From positions 1 to 51,118 of the forward strand of contig JADNRX010000380.1 of NCBI GenBank assembly GCA_015501595.1: 51,118 nt of DNA, given 5' to 3'. Both the position numbers and the translations under genes were made by a program. Origin of the DNA: Hymenopellis radicata (lineage: Eukaryota > Basidiomycota > Agaricomycetes > Agaricales > Physalacriaceae). The notes below the pieces were generated by a model. That model did no database searches, had not been told where the DNA came from, and was given only the letters and a program-made list of their open reading frames with translations. Of this stretch, positions 19,736 through 31,366 are shown piece by piece; within the stretch, counting starts at the first letter, position 1, and each line of letters starts with the position of its first letter.

Positions 19736-21735
19736 TTGACGAAGCCAAGAAACAGATTTGAGGATTCAGGTCGTGATGGTAAGAAATGAAGCGTGAACTT
19801 CCGCATTGGGCGGAACGCGATCGACATGTTCTTGCTCCTGCCCTTCATGCATTCATGTCCGTGACGCGGCGTCTCTGGAATCCGACCCTTTCCTCGTTGG
19901 ATATTCGGCTCTTTTGGATGTTTGATGGGGTCTGTGGGTCCTCGTGTGTGAGTTCCTTCGAATGGGCCGAATTCGATTACGCACCTCGTATTCGTCCCTC
20001 GCTTCACGTTCCTCCCTTGGAAATCTAATTCCAGTTCTCGACGAATTGAGCGACTCTTCCTGGTGGCGCTGGACCTTCCCGGCCAGCATCTAGCAGCGTA
20101 CGTCCGCGACTTGTAGGGAACAACTTGTCAGCCGCGAAGGCTGTGGGCGTTCAACACGCACTTTCTCGTCCTCCGTCGCTTGTATTCTCGATATTATACC
20201 CTGAATCTCGACGAACTGACCGCGTATGACTCTTGGGACAGTTAGAACTCTGGGAAGTACCGCCTGGACGACTTACAACTTCTGACCCCGGATCTCCACG
20301 AATTGAGGCGCTCTACAGCTCAAGCAGTCAGTATGCGGGTTGGTTAACCGTCTCTCTTCCTTACTTTGCCTTCCCGAAACGACCACATGAAATTTACGCG
20401 GGCGACATCAATCGAGAGCGTTGACGCCATTCCAGGATGGAGAACGCACTGAGACGATGGACCGTCAGAAGACGAAGTGAGCGAAGGTGAAGACCAGCTT
20501 ACCACATAATTTTCGTGCTTGCGGCAGCGGCGGCGGTGACGGTAAGAGGGAAAGGGAGAATGGGGAGTACAAACTGACATTCCTCCACAGATCGAATTCA
20601 GGCCCCCGCCGGATGAATCTTCCCGTGTGTAAGATGAATTTTAGCGCCCGATCGTCGCCTTGACACACGCTTGCTCAGGTCCCCGTCTTGAGGATATTCT
20701 GTGGCGTGAATAATTCGCGAAGGTATATTCCTCCAAGTATCCAACTTACTGCTGACTCCTAGCGCGTCAAGGAACGCTGGATCCAAGCTTTCAGATTGTG
20801 TATAGACTGAAGTGAGGTACGTTCCTTCAGACTGTAATATTCGTTGCAATCAGTTACTAGTAGTAAGACCGCCCTGCAGAATCCGGAATGTGCGGCTAAT
20901 ACCACATTCTTATTTTCGAGCTACAGTACTCTACAACGCAGCTAGGACCATGATCTGTGTATCTATCCAATCCCAATAACAATCCGCGTCGAATTATACC
21001 ACGGGAGTGAGGAGACGTTAAGAACAAAAGTTTCGCCACATTTCTAGTTCTGATGCGACGGCGCGCGCGCACTGCGCATGAGTCACTCGCTTAGTGATTT
21101 CGGGCCCAGACGCGCACCCACTATATCAAACTCTAATATCGAGAGGTATAAAGACCAGTGGAATTGATGTGAATGCCATCACCCATCTTTCCTTCTTGCC
21201 GTTATGCTGTTACTATGCTTGCCCTCCCTCTTGTCTACTGTCATGTCTCTGTCGTCGGCGCTCTGGTGTTGATTTGTCTTGTAGGTGCCCCTTGTCAGGC
21301 TTACGACCACCATGATCTGATGCTTGCCACTTAGACTTCTCCTTGGTGGCGTCCCACTTGTTCACATTTGTTTCCACGAAGGCTGTATGTATTCGTGTAA
21401 GGACATATCTAACGAGCGGACTCTCTAGAGCTTGTCTGATTCTGACATTATACTGTAAGTGCGGAGTCTTTCCTTTGACCGCCATCCTTAACTAACGTGT
21501 TTATTGTTTAGCCTGCTTGACTAGTGTCTTGGTGCTCTGGTTCGATTCCCGGTATACGCGTTCTGCTGATTTCGGATTCTGCTTCGATTCGCAAGCTTCA
21601 GTGCTACGAATTAGAGGCAGAACGGTACGCTCGCATCATATTCACTCGCTAAACCTTTTATTTGTCCGTGTGTGCTGGGGGCAAACACCACAGCTGATGC
21701 TGCCCAAGACGGGGCCTGCGCGAACCAGGGAGGGA
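19736..21735. other. Gene-poor spacer, unit 1
   Basis: No recognisable protein. Degenerate repeats with GACGAATTGAGC / GACGAACTGACC / CACGAATTGAGG occur at about 20,040, 20,208 and 20,297. A TATA-like GAGGTATAAAG sits near 21,142. Minus-strand frames of 78-118 codons exist, but their peptides are not family-like. A GGTTCGATTCCC motif at 21,540 resembles a tRNA B box without a matching cloverleaf. Confidence 0.4.
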
Positions 21736-21988
21736 TGTTGTGACCCAGAACCGACCTCTCGCGCGGGTGGTGTTTAGCCCTGGTGTCCTGCCATCAGCAC
21801 CCGAGACTCCTTTTTTTAGCCTTACCGCGAGAGACTCGATTGCTGTACTCGCCAGCCCGTGGGAGGACACCCCGCCTCGGCGATTTGAATCTCGGCCGAG
21901 ATGGCCTCGCTGGACTTAGCAACGCACCACGCTGGTAGTGGTGATTTATTAGAGTAGTTTTATTAGTACAAGTAGCCTACAAAATGCA
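21736..21988 (+). mobile_element. Solo-LTR-like segment, unit 1
   Basis: A purine-rich tract (ACCAGGGAGGGA) is directly followed by TGTTGTGACC, the usual polypurine tract plus TG start of fungal Ty3/Gypsy LTRs. The segment ends ...AAAATGCA after 253 bp; the copy in unit 2 (33,408-33,660) is also 253 bp. No second LTR, reverse transcriptase or target duplication is visible. The right end is inferred from the TG...CA rule. Confidence 0.4.
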
Positions 21989-22394
21989 ATGATTTGAACC
22001 CGCATACGCCTCTGAATCGAACCCGCGACCTGCAAGAAGCACATACGAAGAGCACACCCGAAGAAGGCCCACCCACGAAGAAGACATCTCCTCAATTATT
22101 AGGACTACAACCCCGGAGGGAGACGGACTACATGAAGACGACCCCACGAAGACGACCCCACGAAGACGAGACAAGCCCGAAGACGCGAAGACGATCCCCC
22201 AGCACGCAGCACAGCCACAGAACCTGCGATGACCCACACAACCCCGAAGAGCTTCCTCACCGTCATCCATCGCCCTCCACCGACTACCCTCAGCATTACC
22301 GCAAGCACACCGCCAGCACCGACGACACGATGAAATAGATGGTCAGGCCGACGACTTTATCGATGGCGCTGGAGATGCCATGGACGTCGACGAT
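21989..22394 (+). other. TE-derived tail of unit 1 (Pro/Asp-rich, ends in an acidic GDAMDVDD peptide)
   Basis: Purine-rich repeats (GAAGACGACCCCACGAAGAC and similar) are followed by a stretch encoding a peptide ending DFIDGAGDAMDVDD, an acidic style seen in fungal transposon-encoded proteins. The unit boundary lies directly after it. There is no complete gene. Confidence 0.35.
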
Positions 22395-23326
22395 GCGTAG
22401 AATGTTACGTCGCGACGCCTGAAGGCGACTACCCGAAGAATAAAGTGATCCTCTTCCTGCCCGATGTTTTCGGTATTCCTCTGCCCAACAATCCAGTATG
22501 GACCGCACTTTCTCCTCTGGGTATTGCCTTATCACCTCCTTTAGCTCCTCGTGGACGACTTTGCCAAGAACGGATTCAAGGTGCGCACAGAACGCCTTAT
22601 CTTTTTCTCATCAGTGAACTGTGTGCAGACCATTCTCCCTGACTACCTCAATGGCGATCCCGTCCCTGCTGCCGAGTTGGAAGCTGGTGTACGCTTCCAC
22701 ACGCACCACTGCTCGATTAGTGCGACTCAACGTTGGATGTAGACCTTCGATATCCAGAAGTGGTTTGCTTCGCACGGTCAAGACGCAACTCGCCCCGTGT
22801 TGGACAAGGTCATCGCTGCTCTGAAGGACACCGGGGTGACCGACTTTGGTGCCACTGGCTACTGCTTCGGGGGTGCGTAGTTTTCGGGCATCGGGGCTCG
22901 CGGGGATCGTCGCGCTGATCATTACTACGCAGGGCGCTATGTCTTTGACCTCGCGTTTGACAACGCGATCAAGGTCGGCGTCGCTTCCCACCCCTCCCTG
23001 CTCAAGTTCCCCGATGATTTCGAGGTGAGACGCCCGCGGCATCGAGGTTGAGGATCTCACTCTTTTTTCTTTCATAGAAATACGTCGCCACGTCCAAGAC
23101 CCCACTTCTCATCAACAGCTGTACCACCGACTCCATGTTCCCAAAGGAAATCCACGAAAAGACCGACGTGATCTTCGCCAAGTTTGAGCCTGGCTACAGG
23201 CGCGAATACTTTGATGGGTGCACGCATGGATTCGCCGTGCGAGGTGATCTGAGCGACCCGAAGGTCAAGGCGGGCAAGGAGGGTGCTTTCGTCGCGGCCG
23301 TTGAATGGTTCTTGAAGTACCTCTAA
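22395..23326 (+). pseudogene. Dienelactone hydrolase copy 2 (5'-truncated)
   Basis: The duplication begins within exon 3, so exons 1-2, the promoter and the start codon are absent. The remaining exons are fully open, with intact splice sites and the Cys (GYCFGG), Asp (SCTTD) and His (CTHGFAVRGD) triad, ending in a normal TAA at 23,324-23,326. The sequence just upstream is TE-like and its frame does not continue into DLH. No ATG lies near the truncated start, so a functional product is unlikely unless an upstream exon is recruited. Confidence 0.85.
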
Positions 23327-23581
23327 GTTGTGCCAATATGTAAAGAAATCAGAAGTAACTATCTCAGTGTTCAAACCGTTACACGCAGAAACGGCGGTAA
23401 CGCCTTCTTTCCCTGCCAAAATAATCGCTTTTGACGGCTGTGGACTTGGCGGGGATTAGCCAAGTGTTTCTGCATCTCGATCGGGCAACTTTCATCCCGA
23501 TTGGGTGTGCAGATCTGCTGACCTGACTTGCCGGACTTTCTGACACGGTCCACACCAACCTGAACATCCTGTCTTTGGAGG

Positions 23582-23710
23582 GATCATGCCACGCGAATGC
23601 TTCCCGCTCTATTGAGCGCGGTAATGCTCGTTTGGCATGAGCTATCTAGTAGATATTGTGGTCGCGCATCCGCGCGACACAGCGATGTTCAGACGCTGTG
23701 GCGGGCACTA
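23582..23710. other. Stem-loop cluster between convergent DLH and SDR, unit 2
   Basis: CATGCCA (23,585) pairs with TGGCATG (23,633), enclosing CGCTC-TATT-GAGCG (23,605-23,618). Then come GTCGCGC-ATCC-GCGCGAC (23,661-23,678) and ACAGCG/CGCTGT (23,679-23,699). Unit 3 has the same set (about 35,367-35,482). Likely a bidirectional 3' end structure or a small structured transcript. Confidence 0.55.
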
Positions 23711-23882
23711 AAATTAGTTACTGGCACCTAGGAGAAATTATGACAACGGCAGTGACGAGGCGTACTACTTACGCTGACTAGGAGGCGGCGGTCGATGAAT
23801 CTTACACAGTCTTCTCGCACAAGCATCAGTAGATAATGATTTTCTAGAGTACTTCCATTGTTCCTGATTCAGAAATGGAATC

Positions 23883-24038
23883 ATTGTGGTCCACAGATGT
23901 CCCGCAGTGGATTGCAAGATTACCATTCATATCCCACAGGATGCCGGACCAGAAGACATGATTGTGGTCCACAGATGACCCGCAGCGGATTGCAAGATTA
24001 CCATTCATATCCCACAGGATGCCGGACCAGAAGACAAA
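23883..24038. repeat. 78-bp tandem duplication, two copies (unit 2)
   Basis: ATTGTGGTCCACAGATG starts at 23,883 and again at 23,961, a 78-bp period. Unit 3 has the same two copies (35,667 and 35,745), while unit 1 has one. It lies just downstream of the SDR stop codon. Confidence 0.9.
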
Positions 24039-24110
24039 ATGGGACAAGTTTGGTATCGCAATAGAAGGGGGGTATATACAAGAACTAGTACGTTCCAAGG
24101 AGGCGGACGA

Positions 24111-25194
24111 TCAATACTGCCTGCAAGCACCTCCTCCCAGGTAGGCATTCGCGCGACCTCCGTCCGTCACAAACACACTCCCATTCATGTACGCCCCCGC
24201 ACGGCTCGCCAAATACAGTATCGCCCCAGCCATATCCTCCTCCGATCCCGCGCGCTTCAGTGGCACGTCCCTGCACAGCACGTCCGGATCCAATCGAGAG
24301 CTCGCGTCCGCCACCGCCGACCGCGTCATCTCGCTCGGCCACACCCCGGGCGCGATGATGTTGCTCCGGATCCCCCACGGCACGAGCAGATTCGCGAGCA
24401 CCTGCCCGAGGTGCGTGCACGCCGCCTTGGAGAGCGTGTACGACATCGAGAGCACCTTGGCATCGATGCGGAACGCGCCCGAGGACGACACGGTGAGCAC
24501 CTGCGACGAGTGGTACGGCGGGCGCGAGAACGCGTCAGACTTGATCTGCTGCCGTACATTGCCTTGGTGTAGGAGATCGAGAAACGCGACGGTGGTGTAA
24601 TACGGCGCGGTGACGTTGGTGGCGAAGACTTGGGCAAAGTCTTCTGGGGAGCCCGTGTTCCACAAGGCTGATTGGAAGGACTTTATGCAGGGCGTGGATG
24701 GCCCAGCGATGGGCGAGTCGGAGGGGGAAGGGGGGCGTTCCATGTGACTGTCGTTGGGTCCTGGAAGCGGGTGAGAGTACAGGTTCTTGGCCACTCCCGC
24801 GTTGTTGACCAACAAGTCGATGTATCCGTGACGCGCTTTGATTACTTCAACAATCGAAAGCAGGCTCTCCCGGTCTGTGATGTCGCCTTGCACGGGGATA
24901 ATGTTGTTGAATTTCTGAAAGGATGTTAGCGATAGCGCGTAGCAAGTAAGCTTCGTGGACGTACATTGTGCAAACGTGCGGCTTCTTCAATAATGTTGAG
25001 TCTTCGCCCAACGATATAAACAGTGGCGCCGTTGTGTTCAAGCGCCTTCGCCATCTGGAGTCCAATACCTGAAAGAACATTAAATGTCGTGTTCGCTTGA
25101 TTCATGGAAGAAACGTACCAGTACCACCCCCAGTAATGACTGCTACCAAGCCATTAACGTTAAACAAATCAACAGGGAAGTAGTTGTTGCCCAT
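24111..25194 (-). CDS. Short-chain dehydrogenase/reductase, array copy 2
   Basis: Same three-exon plan as copy 1, starting at the ATG complement 25,192-25,194 and ending at 24,111. All SDR signatures (TGGGTGIG, NNAG, YTLSK) are kept. I saw conservative changes such as EAIKARHG to EVIKARHG and PIQGD to PVQGD. One extra base lies in intron 1, which does not affect coding. The frame is open, so the product should be functional if the promoter, which is shared with copy 1, works. Its partner DLH copy is 5'-truncated. Confidence 0.9.
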
Positions 25195-27591
25195 CGTAGA
25201 GTAGTCGGGGGAGAATGCAGCGTCGATAGGATGTACTATGCGAAGTAAAGGGGACGGTCACGCCAACCTCGCCTCCGCAAATCTTCGCCAACCCGTAAAC
25301 TACGCGAGGTTTCGGTCGACATTATGTCCGTGTAGATCCTCTCGCTGGGTCGAGACTCATTCCTCCAAGACAAGACATCCATTCATCCAAAATGAACTGG
25401 GTGTACGGTCGGCCTTGAGCCTGGCAAAGTTTCAAGTTGGAGATTAACATCAGGCGCGCGTCGTCGTCTAGTAGAAATCAGTCATCCCGGAGCCCATTTA
25501 ATGTTCACCGGCAGATCCTCTCAAGTTGAAGACACCGGTGCGAAGTACATCGCGTATCTGTCCCACAAGCACACGTCTTCTTGAACCGTCTCTCCCCCCG
25601 AGGCGCACATCTTCAACCATCTCCTCGGGGGCGCATATCTTACAACCCATTAGCGCGCGCGGCGTCTCGGGCAGCTCCTTTGCGTGGTTGAGGCGGCGGC
25701 CTTGTCTTGAGGGTTGTTTCCGGTGGGGATCACACAGTCTTCAAGTCACACTGGGCGAACAAGGTCTGCGATAACATTCCTATAAACAAGGCTATTGTTA
25801 GTAGAGGTTGGCGGGGAACAGAAGGCAACAACGTACCCATTGGTATGCTACAAGCATGCAAGTCAGTAAAGTAATCGAGAATATCTAGGCTACACCGTGC
25901 AGACGGCGCGTATCGACAAGTTCTGTCGGGCGAGGCCCTACTATGATGACCCAGTCAGTCAGTCAGTCAAGCAACCGAGGGACAACATACCTCGACGTGT
26001 ACACAGAGCATCCCTAAAACAACAGCATGACAAAATCTTACCCTTGAGAAGTAGGACAGACAACCCGCCCGGCTGAGAGGTGACATGTATATCCATAACC
26101 CGGGACCCATCCGTGTCAAGTCCAAACCCCGAACTTGCTGTCTATCCCTGGCATCCACGCGCTCATGAATCCGAATGACCACATATCGTCTTCAAGCCAA
26201 ATGACGGGCGATGGGCCTGAACTAAGTGACGAACGTGAGATTATGTACCATCAAGAAAAGAGAACACTTACTTAGTCCCCCACAGCGGCGACGCTGGTGC
26301 CCTTGTAGAGCGAACAACACCAAACTCTAGATCAGGATACAGTCACTAAGAGATATTCAGAACAAAGCTGTTGAAGACTCACGGACGCGGAGGTAGATGA
26401 TAGGCGCGTTGAAGATAAGAACGGTTCGATTCCACGCTTTTGGGACATTGGGTTTTGAACGCGGTGTCGTAGGTTGTTGACAGCCGTATCGAGTCTTGTC
26501 ATTGCCGTCACTGAGACAGTCGTTCAACCGGCAGATAGCCAAGTGATCCTTTCAAGTCGCCGAGGCCCTCGCTGGTGCCAGGGAATGAGTTGCCGAGTGA
26601 GTAATGCAGAACGCCGTCGTACGGAAGGGAACAAGACAGTAACGAGGGCCCACTAGCAAGACTTGATAAGTACTAGATAGAAGAACGTGATGATGTTACT
26701 GACCTGTAGTCTTACTCGTCCTCCAAAGCCAACATGAACCTGGCGAGGAAAAGTCGCCCGGATAGAAAGTCCCGAGTGCCAGGCTCTTGTTCCCACCGAC
26801 GCGAAGTCAAATGGGAAAAGGACGCGTCACGAAGACAACGCCCTACGCTGCGTCGGAAGCTCCATCAACGTATCAAGGCAGTCCGTAATTCGACGCCGTC
26901 CAAGAGGACGGCGGACCACAACGTCGGCGAACTAACACTAGAAGGAGATTGTTAGCTGCACTGCACAGGAGAGTATTCAGGACAACAACATACCAGAGGG
27001 AGGGCACGATGAGAAAGGAGCCGTGCTACCAAAAATCAAGGCGTCCAAGTCTGAGCGGGAGGTAAGAACACATGATGGGTGGGAAGAAGAGCGACGACGT
27101 ACCAGGCGGGGCCGTCCAGAGACGTTATTCTCGTCGAAAGGAGAGAAGAATAGTCGGTGTAGGACACTGCGGCCCGTCCAAGTCGGCGGCGGATACTGCC
27201 CGACGAAATGGAAGTCTTTAAAAGTATGTCAGTGGTCTAGTTGAGGAGGACAGCAAACAAGATAATGTACAAGAGGGCATAGAGGCAAGTAGAACGGCAC
27301 TGAGAGAGGATAAGAATCAACGATGATGGTGGGAAGAAGGAAACTGACCTGTCACGATTCCCGTGCCCGTCACGTTTTAAACGGTTACGCGTCGGGAACA
27401 TGATAATGAGGACGGCGGCGGCAACGAATCCAGCTGTCTACAGGATAGAAGAGCATGAGAGGATGGTTAGATATAGCGAATAGAGAACAAATTGTGAGAG
27501 AAGGAGAGAAGGGAATGGGTGATGATGGATTCGGTTGAAATCCCATCGCCTTTTATTCCACTTTCAAGTATCACAGGCTCTGGAAGAAACG
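25195..27591. other. SDR upstream region and intron-rich minus-strand remnant, unit 2
   Basis: Matches 13,569-15,960 of unit 1 with many small differences. For example the 14-bp stretch at 13,748-13,761 (ACGGCTGGTCAGAC) is reduced, and several splice-like motifs are altered. The minus-strand donor and acceptor pattern is broadly kept. No protein is recognised. Confidence 0.4.
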
Positions 27592-30500
27592 TAAATAGAT
27601 GCGGGTAATCGAACTCCGTGATGCGCGACCGTCGCACTGACGAAATCTTTCCAATATTCGGGCGCAATACGCGCCGCCACACAATCTCGCTTGTTCTTAG
27701 TTCGTCGCCCTGAGCACAGGACAGCGAACACAGTATATACTGAGAAATGTCGAATCTAAACTTGACCATGGGTTAGACTCTAGCGAAAGTGACGAGTCCA
27801 AGGCGAATGGAACTTACCTGCTGCTCCAGAACACACTGTACCAACTTTCCCGTCCTCGACCCAAGCTTCCAACTACCAAAACGCCGGAATTAGCTGCAGG
27901 GTCTACCCCTGATGATCTGATGGGAGTTATACTGCGGCGTCTGGGCACGGAGGTAGTGAAAACTTACTGATGAGTTTTTTCAGCTGGACAAGGGCAACGC
28001 TTTGCGTTGCCAATTCCATTCCTCTGGGCGCGGAGAAAGTCTCTGTTTACGTTCTAATAACATGTGATATCAGTCAGCATTAAATGAAGCCCGTTGAAGG
28101 ACGGGAAAGCTACGAACTCTTTCAGCATATCGGCGACAAAGCGCGAATCGCGCGTTAACGTTGAATTGATTTCGTGCAGAAGCGAGTAAATAGTCGTAGA
28201 TAGTGTATTAAGAGTAGATACACCTAGTACGGTTGTCAGAGTTAATAAAAGAGAGCGGGAAACGAGTTTTACCCTAAAGTTTCAGAGGGACGGAGGAGGA
28301 AGACGACCACTGGCGTCATTTCCCCGCATCCAAGATCGACTAGATAAGATTGTCGATGCCCCAGAAACGTCATAGGGTTCCGGAAATCCTCGTGCTATCG
28401 ATATGCAGGGTCCCGATGGCCTCCCAGAGCGTCTGACGCGAAATGTCGTCCTCAGAACGCGTTCGCAGGTCCACAAAGCGTCGGAAGTCGAATTAAGTAA
28501 GCCATGGACCAACGTCCAGGTGAATTCAAGGCGCCAAGACAGCGGAGAGAGCGAGAGAGCACGCAGACGAGTTAGTGTAAGCGTCTTGAACGCGGACATG
28601 TGGTGGTTCAAGTTCAAGATCCACCGATCACCTGGGGGTGCCTTGGCCGTATGGCGCCATTCAACCACGATGTTTCTCCGCTTATTCCGAGCCCTTAGGA
28701 CCTCTAGAACATTAGGAGGACTTGGGTTACCCGCTGAACGTGCGGAGGTAATCCATTTCATTGGCTACACGAAATCAACTTGACGACCCGACGGACATTA
28801 ACTTCTAGGTCCATTCTATGACTCACGCAAGTTTTTAGGGCCGCCAGATCGCGTCGTCGAGGGGAGTCTTCGTTGGAGGTTTCGGGGATATTGACTTCTC
28901 CATAACCTCCAACAGGTGGGTTATCTCGTTGTATGTGTTTTAAGTCCAACTTGGGTGACAACCATGTTTTACTATCATCTTGTAGTATGTTCTATAATGT
29001 ATTCTGGGAACCGTAGAGAGCTCTGTCGATGTGTAAATCGTGAGATACGTATTCGCTGAGTCCGCCAAGTAACATTATTCTAGTCTATCGTGAGGCATAT
29101 TCACACAGAAGAGATTTAGACAACACGATTTTCATTCACTCCGTATCGACGACAAGTATATCTAAATGTACACGAAATGCAAGGTATGCTACTAGCAATA
29201 CCGTGACACAGTTCGCGCTCTCCGTTCCAAAGTTCGCCTCTTCGTGCCAGTCGAAACACATCCCCACAGAGTCCAAATCAACGTAAAGGCAGGGCAGTCT
29301 CTGGATGAATTAACGCGCCATGGATACGAGCTGCAAACGAGTTAGCTCCGCAAATTTGATCTGATAGCCAAGGCACAAACCCGAGACGAACAGAGCCCCT
29401 TCTCAACATCGCCGTCCTTGAAAACGAAAAGAACAGCACCGTAACTAACGATATAGTCGTCGCTGATGAGCAAAAGGCTGACGTCCCGCTCGCCTGAGGA
29501 ACAACTTGGAGTGTGGCGTAGAATACCGACCACCACGCTTAACCCAGCAGTGAGGAGCTCGCAGCGACGACAGCACCGCTGCTCACTGGGCATCCAGAGC
29601 GTTTCAGGTACTGGAATAAGTAGTTAGTTCCATAAGCGCGACAGAACACAATAACGTACCCAAGACCAGTTGGTCACCAGCATGTCCGAATGTGTCCATA
29701 AACCCGAGCGCCGCCAGATTCAAATCGCCATCAGCAGGTATACATAGTCGCGGGCTGGGCGCATGAGCGTAGGTCCGTGTTGGAATTATAAGGGTTCTCG
29801 GTGGCTTGAGAAAGTTGAACGCGATTGTAACGAGTTCTGGGGTGGGAGTATGCCGGAGATGAGGAGAGAAAACTGCATTCGAAGACGATAAACCATGGGT
29901 ACCAGCATCCAGGCGGGACGAGACCGAAATTGAAGAGTGGCGAGGTTGTCCAAGAATTATTGTTCTCCTGGAAGCGAGAGGCGCGCAGCGGCGGTAACGT
30001 CGCTGTCCACGGCGAATACATGAGAGCTCAGGCCCTGGATTAAGTCGTTAGTCCAATAAACAACGTAGACCGCGATAACGTACGAAAGACCAAATCATAA
30101 CCGACACATCCCAAAGCGGCCATAGAGCCGAGCTCCGTCAGATCCAAGTCGGCGGCAGCAGTTATAATTCGCCGAAGGGTTGGCGGATCAGCGTAGGTGC
30201 GTGGGTGAATTCAAAGAATTTCGAGTCAGTTGAGAGCTACGGCGTACGTAGTGGCTGGCCAGGGGGAGAAAGCGATGACCATGAGGAGATAAGGCAGCAT
30301 ACGACGACGACGATCATCGAGAGCGTGAAGGTCACGCGAGACCAGAGGCGAAGTGTGGCGTAAACTTGGGAGACATCGTTATCCACGCAGTAAAAGCTCG
30401 CATCGCGAGCGCAGCGGCGGCAGCGCCGCTATTCACTACGTTTAACGCAATATTGTAGCGCTGGAATAATGCATTAGCCCCGGAATAGCAGAAGAACAAG

Positions 30501-31019
30501 GTAACATACCTCAAGAAGTTCACTACCCAAACAGCTCAATCCGGCCGTAAAACCGAAGCCAACTAGATCCAGATCGCCATCAAGGGCGAAGAATTGTCGT
30601 CAGAGAAGCAGTTTGCGCTAAATTCGATTGTAGTCCGGCGGTTGAACTATTGAAACCAAGTCAGAATTGAACGTGAAATCCAAGGGAAATATTGGCACCT
30701 TTTTGCCTAGAAAAAAGCCGGGCCGGCGAGGCCAATACACGCCGTAGTTGTCCGATGATAGCGCGTGCCTAAGCCGTCGTGTTGTTCGTTGCCGGTTGAG
30801 TCTTATAGAGGAGGCGGCGAAGCCGCCTCCCGTCATCTAAGGGAAAATTAAGATAAATATTACAGAACAGAGTAAAACGCACCATATTTGATGGAGCAGT
30901 AGATCTGACCTGATGAAAACGGGTCAAAAGTAGAAGTTGAAAATGAAGTCAAAATACGCACCTTTTCGCCTGGACCAAAAGCCGGTCCGGCGAGGACATC
31001 CACGCCTGCTCTATATCCA
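27592..31019. repeat. Core spacer tract, unit 2 (no difference found from 15,961-19,388)
   Basis: Contains the second copies of the exon-like modules (about 29,330-30,590) and the first two of the hairpin repeats. The offset to unit 1 is constant at 11,631. Confidence 0.7.
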
Positions 31020-31366
31020 GCCTCGGTTTCTATGGAAACAAGACATTTACTTTTCCTAGATGTAGACGCCTACTTGAGGCGGTGGCGAAGCTACCGCGGT
31101 TCACTGCATACATGCGAATCCGCGTCAAGTTTAATGCCAGTGAGGGAAGGAAAACTCACAAAGGCGCGCAGTATTCAAAGCGTATCTATCATCAAATGAG
31201 TCAGAAATGACGCGAAAAAATGGTGAAAAAAAGCACTTTTCATCCAAGATCCAAGCCTGGCCGGCGAGGCCATCAACGCTGGATCAATCCCACTGCAGCG
31301 TTCTTCGCAATCCAAAGTTGATAATCGAGGATTTTGTCGGTCCCAGACGCGCCGAAGGCGCCGACG
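30671..31366. repeat. Three ~266-bp repeats with paired stem-loops, unit 2
   Basis: Copy of the unit 1 structure. The third copy keeps the full GGCGA loop (TGGCC-GGCGA-GGCCA at about 31,258-31,271), whereas unit 1 has lost two loop bases there. The GAA-loop stems are unchanged. Confidence 0.6.

Larger units (their letters stand above)
10793..22394 (+). repeat. Segmental duplication unit 1 (11,602 bp)
   Basis: Homology to units 2 and 3 starts at GCGTAGAATGTTACG inside DLH exon 3 and runs through DLH, SDR and the spacer to the TE-like tail. Anchor points such as TGTTACG occur at 10,801, 22,403 and 34,128. Unit 1 is the only one preceded by the true 5' part of DLH. Confidence 0.95.

Noticed and set aside
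21530..21560. tRNA or SINE suggested by GGTTCGATTCCC
   Set aside because: No acceptor, D or anticodon stem can be formed around the B-box-like motif, and the T stem itself is mismatched.
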